A DNA stretch of 64,000 nt, from contig OZ242188.1 of assembly GCA_965205785.1 (NCBI GenBank), positions 248,001-312,000 on the forward strand, read 5' to 3'. The stretch comes from BJGV01 sp965205785 (lineage in GTDB: Bacteria > Pseudomonadota > Gammaproteobacteria > Burkholderiales > Nitrosomonadaceae). The notes under the pieces were generated by a model. It was not told where the DNA came from. It ran no database searches and worked only from the letters and a program-made list of their open reading frames with translations. Positions 26,830 to 34,112 of this stretch are shown here, piece by piece; the stretch's first letter is position 1; the number at the start of each line of letters is the position of its first letter. The position numbers were made by a program, and so were the translations under genes.

Positions 26830-27943
26830 CTTAGCAATCTATGCGGTATCGTCTAAAAACTCTCGTGGACGCAAAATCAAGGAAAAGCCCCCACTTGGAC
26901 GCAGTGAGTTTCAACGTGACCGTGACCGCATAATTCATTCTTCCGCATTTAGAAGGCTTGAGTACAAAACACAGGTGTTTGTTAATCACGAAGGAGATTT
27001 ATTTCGTACACGTCTAACCCATTCTCTAGAAGTAGCTCAAATTGGACGCTCTGTTGCACGTAATTTACATCTCAACGAAGATTTAGTAGAAGCTATTGCC
27101 CTGGCACATGACCTTGGCCATACTCCGTTTGGCCATGCTGGCCAGGAGGCACTAAACGAATGCATGAAAAGTCATAATGGCTTTGAACATAATCTACAGT
27201 CGTTACGTGTTGTAGATGTACTAGAAGAGCGATATGGTGCTTTTGATGGATTAAACCTGTGTTATGAAACTCGTGAAGGCATACTAAAACATTGTGCAAA
27301 AAATAATGCCAGAAAATTAGGTACTATAGGAAAGCGTTTTCTAACAAACCAAAGACCTTCTCTAGAGGCACAACTAGCCAATCTTGCTGATGAAATAGCA
27401 TATAATAATCATGATGTTGATGATGGCCTACGTTCTGGCCTTATTTCACAAAAAGAGCTGGAAGAAGTTAGCATCTTTTCCCGTCACCTGGTAATGTCGA
27501 AAAAACTGTATCCGAGAATATCAGAACGAAAGTTAATACATGAAACAGTTCGATCCATGATTAATACCCTGGTATCAGACCTAATCAGGCAAAGTACAGC
27601 AAATATTAAAAGTGCCCAGTTAGATAATTTACAATCTGTTTCGGTAGCCCCATATCTAATTTGTTTTAGTGAAAAAATTAAGAAAGAACAGCAAGAGCTA
27701 AAAAAATTCTTACGAAATAATCTTTATCAACATTTTCAAGTAGTACGTATGAGCAATAAAGCACAACATACCGTAAAAATGCTATTCAATATATTTAGTG
27801 AGGATACTCGATTACTTCCACCAGAATACCAAGTAAAATCCAGTAAAAACAAATATCAGGCAATAACTGACTATATTGCAGGAATGACTGACCGCTATGC
27901 AATTAGAGAATATAGAAGACTGTTCACAATTAAAGAGAATTGA
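26822..27943 (+). CDS. dgt: Deoxyguanosinetriphosphate triphosphohydrolase-like protein
   Basis: HD-domain enzyme that splits dNTPs to nucleoside and triphosphate. The dNTPase signatures are seen: FRRLEYKTQVF, LTHSLEVAQIGR with the metal-binding His, and the HD pair in ALAHDLGHTPFGHAG near residue 105. Length 373 residues. The start at 26822 overlaps aroB by 8 nt and has GAGGAA about 10 nt upstream. The precise nucleotide preference cannot be read from the sequence; this short type is usually annotated dGTPase-like. Confidence 0.93.
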   Translation: MSDLAIYAVSSKNSRGRKIKEKPPLGRSEFQRDRDRIIHSSAFRRLEYKTQVFVNHEGDLFRTRLTHSLEVAQIGRSVARNLHLNEDLVEAIALAHDLGHTPFGHAGQEALNECMKSHNGFEHNLQSLRVVDVLEERYGAFDGLNLCYETREGILKHCAKNNARKLGTIGKRFLTNQRPSLEAQLANLADEIAYNNHDVDDGLRSGLISQKELEEVSIFSRHLVMSKKLYPRISERKLIHETVRSMINTLVSDLIRQSTANIKSAQLDNLQSVSVAPYLICFSEKIKKEQQELKKFLRNNLYQHFQVVRMSNKAQHTVKMLFNIFSEDTRLLPPEYQVKSSKNKYQAITDYIAGMTDRYAIREYRRLFTIKEN

Positions 27944-28195
27944 ATTAATACTTAACTAATTACTCACCCTCATATCATCTGATATAACCTGCAATAGTAA
28001 ATTACTTCTCCAACAGTATACGAAAAAGACAATCACTGATAACATTCCCCGCTTTGAAACAAAGTTCGTATGAAAAGTTTAATAAGTATTATAAGATTGT
28101 CTACCACCGTTCTTTCTACACCAATTAAACTATTCAATAGATGCTTCCTCATAAGCCAAGATTAAATAAAAAATAGTGCCCATATAAGCTTCCAA

Positions 28196-29257
28196 ATGAC
28201 AAAACCAAAAAATGACACGCTACTAAAAGCTCTGCTGAGACAACCTACTGAATTCACACCGGTGTGGTTAATGCGCCAAGCTGGACGCTATCTTCCAGAA
28301 TATAACAAAACACGAGCTCGTGCTGGCGACTTCCTTTCTTTATGCAAAAACCCAGACTTCGCTACAGAAGTAACCATGCAACCTCTAGCACGCTACTCAC
28401 TAGATGCGGCAATCTTATTTTCTGATATTCTCACTATCCCTGACGCAATGGGACTTGGCCTTTATTTTGCTGAAGGTGAAGGACCTAAGTTTAAGCACCC
28501 TTTACGTAATGATAAGGAAATTCGTTCTCTCACAATACCTGATCCTGCAGTACATTTAAGCTATGTAATGAAAGCTGTTTCACAAATTCGCAAGACTTTG
28601 GATAACCAAGTACCGTTAATTGGATTCTCTGGTAGTCCATTTACACTTGCCTGCTATATGGTAGAAGGTCGTGGCGGCACTGATTTTCGCCAAATCAAAA
28701 CTATGCTCTATCAACGACCTGATTTACTTCACCATATTCTAAATATCAATGCACAATCTGTGACTACTTATCTAAACGCACAGATAGAATCTGGCGCGCA
28801 AGCTATAATGATCTTTGATACTTGGGGTGGAGTATTGTCACACTCAGCCTATCAGCAATTTTCTTTACACTATATGAAACAAATATTAGCAGGGCTAAAA
28901 CGTGAATACGACGGCGAGCGTATTCCCAGCATTGTTTTTACCAAAGGTGGTGGACTTTGGTTAGAAAGTATTGCTGAGAGTGGTTGTGATGCACTAGGAC
29001 TTGATTGGACCATCAATATTACTGAAGCTCGTAACCGTGTAGGACATAAAGTTGCCTTACAGGGCAATCTTGATCCGGCAGTACTATTTTCATCACCTGA
29101 AATAATTACTACTGAAGTAGAAAAGATTCTCAAAGATTATGGTAGCGGCAGCGGACATATATTCAACCTTGGCCATGGCATATCTCAGTTCACCCCACCG
29201 GAAAGCGCTTTAGCCTTGGTAGAGGCCGTTCATTCTCTGAGCAAAAAATACCATTAA
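28196..29257 (+). CDS. hemE: Uroporphyrinogen decarboxylase
   Basis: Removes four carboxyl groups from uroporphyrinogen III to give coproporphyrinogen III in heme synthesis. The N-terminal signature PVWLMRQAGRYLPEY begins near residue 23, and GFSGSPFTLACYMVEG lies near residue 145, both diagnostic. Length 353 residues. No clear ribosome site precedes the ATG. The ~250 nt upstream contain no gene. A carbonic anhydrase gene follows after 32 nt. Confidence 0.97.
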   Translation: MTKPKNDTLLKALLRQPTEFTPVWLMRQAGRYLPEYNKTRARAGDFLSLCKNPDFATEVTMQPLARYSLDAAILFSDILTIPDAMGLGLYFAEGEGPKFKHPLRNDKEIRSLTIPDPAVHLSYVMKAVSQIRKTLDNQVPLIGFSGSPFTLACYMVEGRGGTDFRQIKTMLYQRPDLLHHILNINAQSVTTYLNAQIESGAQAIMIFDTWGGVLSHSAYQQFSLHYMKQILAGLKREYDGERIPSIVFTKGGGLWLESIAESGCDALGLDWTINITEARNRVGHKVALQGNLDPAVLFSSPEIITTEVEKILKDYGSGSGHIFNLGHGISQFTPPESALALVEAVHSLSKKYH

Positions 29258-29289
29258 TAATTATTGCTATTTAGTTAAGGAGGCATATT

Positions 29290-30096
29290 GTGGCAACAAA
29301 AATTACATCTTTTCTAATCTTATGCTTGTCATTGTTACTCACATCCTGCGCTAATCTTAAACAAATTACGGATACTATTACTCATGGTTCTGATTCTTCA
29401 CATAATAAAGCCAGCCTTTATATCTTACCTGATCTGGATCATGGTCTAATACAGTCTCCTATTAACATTCGTTCTTTCAAAGAAAAAACAACAAATACAC
29501 ATGAAATAACTATTCATTTTCAGGATAAGATAAAGGCGGTTGAAAACTTAGGGCATACTGTACAGCTAGATTTTGAAACAGGCAGCACAATCTCTTATGA
29601 AGGGCTAAAGTATGATTTTAAGCAAATGCATTTCCATACCCCTTCTGAGCACCTGATTGACGGGATAACATACCCGATGGAAATGCATATTGTCACCATC
29701 ATGCCGGCTAAAGATAAAAATGATACTCCCCGCTATCTGGTAATTGGTATTTTATTCAAAGAAGGTAAAGCTAACAAATTTATTGATGAATTTTTAAACC
29801 TGATACCAAAGACTGAACATTCATTAACTCCATTAAAAGTAGGTACAGTAAAATTTCCCGACTTATTTACTAGCTATGAAGTAGACGACGGGGGAAACTT
29901 CTACAAAATGCATCGTGTCGGAAACTTCTATCATTACCAGGGATCGTTAACAACGCCACCGTACACTGAGACAGTTCAGTGGTTTATATTTAAAGATATT
30001 ATAGAAGCTTCTCCGGAGCAAATTAAAACTATCAGTGCTATTGAAGGAAATAATGCCCGGCATATTCAGGGCGTATTTTCTCGAGTTGTTGATTAA
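29290..30096 (+). CDS. Alpha-type carbonic anhydrase, lipoprotein
   Basis: Interconverts CO2 and bicarbonate. The GTG start has a near-perfect AAGGAGG site. Residues 1-20 are a signal peptide with lipobox LTSC, so the enzyme is probably anchored in a membrane facing the periplasm. The alpha-family core is present: SPINI, zinc ligands His114 and His116 in MHFHTPSEH, His133 in MEMHIV, the gatekeeper Glu120, and SLTTPPYTE near the end. Length 268 residues. It contains a 9-residue insertion relative to its downstream copy, bounded by two copies of GGAAACTTCTA 27 nt apart. It sits 32 nt after hemE, probably cotranscribed. Confidence 0.92.
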   Translation: MATKITSFLILCLSLLLTSCANLKQITDTITHGSDSSHNKASLYILPDLDHGLIQSPINIRSFKEKTTNTHEITIHFQDKIKAVENLGHTVQLDFETGSTISYEGLKYDFKQMHFHTPSEHLIDGITYPMEMHIVTIMPAKDKNDTPRYLVIGILFKEGKANKFIDEFLNLIPKTEHSLTPLKVGTVKFPDLFTSYEVDDGGNFYKMHRVGNFYHYQGSLTTPPYTETVQWFIFKDIIEASPEQIKTISAIEGNNARHIQGVFSRVVD

Positions 30097-30105
30097 TACA
30101 ATACA

Positions 30106-30210
30106 TTACATTGTGTAAGTAAATAGCTTGCGGTAAAAACTAAGTTGACGTGAATCTATTTTCTTTTCTTGAACAGCTTTATCAAACGCACAATCTGGTT
30201 CATTTATATG
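30106..30210 (-). pseudogene. Remnant of the rsgA 3' end
   Basis: About 105 bp matching the last codons of rsgA (compare 30838-30942), including the stop codon. There are 6 mismatches by eye, and the innermost ~50 nt are identical. It is the left-hand by-product of the tandem duplication and has no start. Confidence 0.85.
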
Positions 30211-30828
30211 CAATCTCCAATTAATATTGTTTCTTCTAATGAAGAAACAACTAATACACATGAAATAACTTTTAATTACAAAGATAAAATTAAAGCTGTT
30301 GAGAACCTAGGACATACTGTACAGCTAGATTTTGAAGAAGGCAGCACAATATCCTATGAAGGGATAACGTATGATTTTAAGCAAATGCATTTTCACACTC
30401 CCGCCGAGCATCTGATTGACGGAATAACATACCCGATGGAAATGCATATTGTCACCAAGAAGCCTCCTAAAGATAAGAATGGTACTCCTCGCTATTTAGT
30501 AATTGGTATTCTATTTAAAGAAGGGAAATCTAACAAATTTATAGATGAATTTCTAAATCTAATACCAAAGAAAGAGCATTCACTGACTTCCTTAAAAGAA
30601 GGTACAGTTAAATTAGATGACTTGTTTTCTAGTGATAAATTACATGATGTTGGAAATTTCTATCATTACCAAGGATCGTTAACAACACCACCATATACTG
30701 AAACGGTTCAGTGGTTTGTTTTTAAACCTATTGTAGAAGCTTCTCCGGAGCAGATTATAACAATCAGTACTATTGAGGGTAATAATGCTCGACACATCCA
30801 AGGGGCATTTACATGTGGTATTGATTAA
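30208..30828 (+). CDS. Second alpha-carbonic anhydrase copy, lacking signal peptide
   Basis: A 206-residue copy of the preceding carbonic anhydrase, about 85% identical in protein by eye. The zinc-binding histidines (MHFHTPAEH and MEMHIV) and the SLTTPPYTE segment are retained. It starts MQSPINI at the duplication junction, so the first 54 residues of the parent, including signal peptide and lipobox, are missing; the product would stay in the cytoplasm. No ribosome site precedes the ATG, and the frame can be extended to a TTG at 30169 through antisense rsgA sequence. Many differences from copy 1 are silent third-position changes, which argues for selection on the protein and against a dead gene. 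Confidence 0.72.
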   Translation: MQSPINIVSSNEETTNTHEITFNYKDKIKAVENLGHTVQLDFEEGSTISYEGITYDFKQMHFHTPAEHLIDGITYPMEMHIVTKKPPKDKNGTPRYLVIGILFKEGKSNKFIDEFLNLIPKKEHSLTSLKEGTVKLDDLFSSDKLHDVGNFYHYQGSLTTPPYTETVQWFVFKPIVEASPEQIITISTIEGNNARHIQGAFTCGID

Positions 30829-30837
30829 TACAATATA

Positions 30838-31734
30838 TTACATTGTGTAAGTAACTAGCTTGCGATAAAAACTAAGGCGTCGTGAATCAATTTTCTTTTC
30901 TTGAACAGCTTTATCAAACGCACAATCTGGTTCATTTATATGGAGGCAATCACTGAATTTACATCGTCCAATGTACGGATGAAATTCTATGAAACCCCAT
31001 GCCAAATTTTTATTACCAATATGATGTAAACCAAACTCTTGGATTCCAGGAGAATCAATAATATGTGTATTTTTATTCAGATGATAAAGCTGCGAGTGTG
31101 TAGTTGTGTGTCGTCCACTATCAAGAGAACTGGAAATTTTAGCAGTAGCACGATCAGCATCTGGAATTAGCGCATTGATAAGAGTTGATTTCCCCATCCC
31201 GGACTGTCCAACTAGAATATTCAGATGCCCCTGTAAATATGGCAAGAGCGGCATGATGTCCGTCTTTGCACTTAGTTGTAACAGTGTATAACCTATCTTT
31301 TGGTAAAGCGAAAGACCGGGTACAACGGTACGAGTAGGCTCAATAAGATCGGTCTTGTTAAGAACAATTAGAGCCTTAATATTTTGATTCTCAGCAGCAA
31401 CGAGACAACGATTAACCAGCTCCTCGTCAAAACTAGGAATAGCAGCAATTACAATAATAATTTGGGTGATATTTGCAGCAATTAGTTTCTCACGCACAGT
31501 ATTGCTACGGTAAACCAGTGTACTACGTGGAAGAATAGTTTCAATTACACCTTGGTCAGCTGCAGTACGTTTAACTTTAACCTGGTCACCACACACTGCA
31601 CCGCTTCTTTTCCCACGTAACACACAAGAAAGGATCTTTCCATCAGCAAACTCAACTAGATATTGTCTACCAAATGCAGCAACTATTTGTCCGTTAACAG
31701 GTAATAAGGATAAAGTACTAGATACCAAGTTCAA
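30838..31734 (-). CDS. rsgA: Small ribosomal subunit biogenesis GTPase RsgA
   Basis: Circularly permuted GTPase that helps mature the 30S subunit. After an N-terminal OB fold comes G4 (NKTD near residue 127), then G1 (GQSGMGKST near residue 178) and G3 (DSPG). The C-terminal zinc motif reads CKFSDCLHINEPDC. Length 298 residues. The start is TTG at 31734, overlapping the stop of the preceding gene as TTGA, so translation is probably coupled. Its 3' end is duplicated upstream of the second carbonic anhydrase copy. Confidence 0.94.
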   Translation of the reverse strand: MNLVSSTLSLLPVNGQIVAAFGRQYLVEFADGKILSCVLRGKRSGAVCGDQVKVKRTAADQGVIETILPRSTLVYRSNTVREKLIAANITQIIIVIAAIPSFDEELVNRCLVAAENQNIKALIVLNKTDLIEPTRTVVPGLSLYQKIGYTLLQLSAKTDIMPLLPYLQGHLNILVGQSGMGKSTLINALIPDADRATAKISSSLDSGRHTTTHSQLYHLNKNTHIIDSPGIQEFGLHHIGNKNLAWGFIEFHPYIGRCKFSDCLHINEPDCAFDKAVQEKKIDSRRLSFYRKLVTYTM

Positions 31735-32072
31735 ATTTTAAATAAAGCATCAATCTTTGCCGCACAAATAAAATCGTTCTCAGACAGACCACCTATAGCG
31801 TGCGTAGTATAGTCTATTCGACATTTATTGTAGCCCAACGTTATATCAGGATGGTGATTCTCACGATGAGAAACCCATGCCACTGTATTAACAAAAGCCA
31901 TAAGCTCATAATAGTCTTTAAAATTAAAGCCTTTGCCAATTAATCTATCAAAAAACTCCCATTCATCAAGTTGCCCCATCAGTTTTGTAACTTCTGCAGA
32001 TGAAAGTGGTTCCATCTCTCCCTCACACGGTTTACATCGTTTGGCTGCAAGGTTACTGATATCGACTATCAT
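31731..32072 (-). CDS. Pterin-4a-carbinolamine dehydratase
   Basis: Small dehydratase of the PCD/DCoH family that recycles tetrahydropterin cofactors. The EMEPLSSAEV and WVSHRENHHPDITLGYNKC segments, with the catalytic His-His, are diagnostic. The ATG at 32072 is preferred over the one at 32078 because AGGA lies 6 nt before it. About 113 residues. It lies immediately upstream of rsgA with overlapping stop and start. No phenylalanine hydroxylase is seen here, so its substrate is unknown. Confidence 0.9.
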   Translation of the reverse strand: MIVDISNLAAKRCKPCEGEMEPLSSAEVTKLMGQLDEWEFFDRLIGKGFNFKDYYELMAFVNTVAWVSHRENHHPDITLGYNKCRIDYTTHAIGGLSENDFICAAKIDALFKI

Positions 32073-32124
32073 TAGCATTCCTATAAAATGAGTAATAAAA
32101 AATTTCTGTTGTTTCTTTATAAAG

Positions 32125-33402
32125 CTAATTATGCGCTAAGTTTTGTAATCGCGCTATTCTCACTGAAGCAGGAGGATGTGAGTCATAAAATGCTGAATGC
32201 AGCGGATCAGGAGTAAGTGTGGCAGCATTATCTTGGTAAAGTTTTACTAGTGCTTGAATAAGGTCACTGGCAGACGCTTTCTCTACTGCATATGCATCAG
32301 CCTCAAATTCATGTTTCCTTGAATATAAACTTGATACTGGCTGAAATAAAAACGTAAATGTTGGCATTACTAAGAAAAATAGCAATAATGCCATCGCAGT
32401 TGAAGATGAGTGCACAGAAGTTAAAGCTACATTTGATATTAATACGCCTAATCCCTGATAAAACCAGTCCTGATTCATTAGGTAACCCAGCAGCCATAGA
32501 AATACCAGGCTCATAGCAAAAGTCCAGATAATGCGCTTGATAACATGACGCCGTTTAAAATGTCCTAATTCGTGTGCCAATACAGCTTCTATTTCTGGTC
32601 CATTGAGATGTGAAAGTAATGTGTCAAAAAATACAATACGTTTATTTTTACCAAAGCCTGTGAAGTATGCATTTCCATGACTACTACGTCGAGATCCATC
32701 CATCACAAATAAGCCACTCGACTTGAATCCACATTTTTGCATTAATTTTTCTATACGCTCTTTGAGTGAGGCATCATCTAATGGTGTAAATTTATTAAAT
32801 AGTGGTGCAATCCAAGTCGGGTAAATAGACAGTATTAGCAAATTAAAAGTTACCCACATTAACCAGACATACAGCCACCAGTTAGCACCCATTTTTTCCA
32901 TTAACCACAAAACACCAAACAAAAGAGGCAAGCCAAGTAATACACCCAATGTACCTTGCTTAATCAGATCTACAAAAAACATGGTGCGCGTCATTTTATT
33001 GAAACCAAATTTCTTCTCGATTACAAAAGTACGGTAATAATTAATGGGTATCTCTACCAATCCCAATAACAACACTGTACCTAAAATAAGCACCATGCCG
33101 TGTGACAAAGGATCACTGAACCAGTTTGACCAGAATACATTAAGTGCATTTAGCCCTCCTCCAAGAGTGAGTACTAATAGCAATGCCGTGTCCAGGAAAA
33201 TATTGGCATAATTCAAACGAGTCTTAGCACAAGTATAATCTGCTGCTTTCTGATGTGAGTCAAGATTGATTTGGGAAGAGAAATTTTCAGGAACACTGTT
33301 TCGGTGTGTCTGGATATGATGAATATGTCTTGTAGCCAACCAAACCCTGATAAGAACGACACACGTTAAGGTGAATAGAAATATAACAGTAAATATTTGC
33401 AT
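32125..33402 (-). CDS. M48 family membrane metalloprotease (Ste24-like CAAX protease)
   Basis: Integral membrane zinc protease. The HExxH motif is in LAHELGHFKRRH in the C-terminal half, and the third ligand region is SRKHEFEADAYAVEKA. Several hydrophobic segments surround the catalytic domain, as in Ste24/HtpX-type enzymes. The start at 33402 (MQIFTVIF) is preferred: the longer frame to 33477 begins with TTG and gives an unlikely N-terminus running towards orn. About 425 residues. Bacterial members are annotated as CAAX proteases, but their substrates are mostly unknown. It is divergent from orn. Confidence 0.9.
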   Translation of the reverse strand: MQIFTVIFLFTLTCVVLIRVWLATRHIHHIQTHRNSVPENFSSQINLDSHQKAADYTCAKTRLNYANIFLDTALLLVLTLGGGLNALNVFWSNWFSDPLSHGMVLILGTVLLLGLVEIPINYYRTFVIEKKFGFNKMTRTMFFVDLIKQGTLGVLLGLPLLFGVLWLMEKMGANWWLYVWLMWVTFNLLILSIYPTWIAPLFNKFTPLDDASLKERIEKLMQKCGFKSSGLFVMDGSRRSSHGNAYFTGFGKNKRIVFFDTLLSHLNGPEIEAVLAHELGHFKRRHVIKRIIWTFAMSLVFLWLLGYLMNQDWFYQGLGVLISNVALTSVHSSSTAMALLLFFLVMPTFTFLFQPVSSLYSRKHEFEADAYAVEKASASDLIQALVKLYQDNAATLTPDPLHSAFYDSHPPASVRIARLQNLAHN

Positions 33403-33511
33403 AATTAAGAAATAAAAAATAGCAAGATTACGATGAATAAAGTCAAAAAGTGACGGACAGCTACTGATATGACACAATTGCAGATTAAAAATTTTGATTT
33501 ACTCTTTTATT

Positions 33512-34060
33512 ATGGCACAAGTTAATAACAATAACCTCATCTGGATTGATATGGAAATGAGCGGGCTCATTCCTGACAGTGACCGTATCTTAGAAGTAGC
33601 CTTAGTAATAACTGATTCCCAATTAAATTTAGTGGCAGAAGCGCCCGTTCTGTCTGTACACCAGCCGGATTCTATACTTGATAATATGGATAAATGGAAT
33701 AAATCTACCCATACTAAGTCTGGACTAATTGATAAAGTAAAAAAATCTAACTTGAATGAAGATGAAGTGGAACAACATATGATAAATTTCCTGCAAAAAC
33801 ATGTGCCCCCAAATATTTCCCCAATGTGTGGCAATACTATCTGTCAGGACCGACGCTTCTTGGCTCGTACGATGCCAAAATTAGAGGCATATTTTCACTA
33901 TCGTAATCTAGACGTAAGCTCACTTAAGGAGCTAGTTAAACGCTGGAAACCAGATATCTTGGCAGGTCTGACTAAGCAAGGTAAACATGAGGCGCTATCG
34001 GATATTTATGACTCAATTGCTGAATTGAAATACTACCGTAAGCATTTTATTAAACCATAG
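33512..34060 (+). CDS. orn: Oligoribonuclease
   Basis: 3'-to-5' exonuclease that degrades short oligoribonucleotides, including the pGpG made from cyclic di-GMP. DEDDh family: WIDMEMSGL near the start holds the first acidic pair, CGNTICQDRRFL the third, and HEALSDIYDSI the final His and Asp. The ATG at 33512 (MAQVNNNN) matches the family N-terminus; an earlier frame from 33494 adds six residues without support. 182 residues, normal. It is followed by glgP after 52 nt. Confidence 0.96.
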   Translation: MAQVNNNNLIWIDMEMSGLIPDSDRILEVALVITDSQLNLVAEAPVLSVHQPDSILDNMDKWNKSTHTKSGLIDKVKKSNLNEDEVEQHMINFLQKHVPPNISPMCGNTICQDRRFLARTMPKLEAYFHYRNLDVSSLKELVKRWKPDILAGLTKQGKHEALSDIYDSIAELKYYRKHFIKP

Positions 34061-34112
34061 TAACCCGTAAGATACAGACTCATTCATAGAGCGCTACCAA
34101 GGAGAGTTACGC

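Larger units (their letters stand above)
29452..30942. repeat. Tandem duplication of carbonic anhydrase plus the end of rsgA
   Basis: Unit 1 is 29452-30210 (759 bp) and unit 2 is 30211-30942 (732 bp). Each contains the carbonic anhydrase from the SPINI motif onward plus about 105 bp of the rsgA 3' end. The length difference is exactly the 27-bp insertion in the first copy. The junction is at ATATG/CAATCTCC. Confidence 0.88.
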
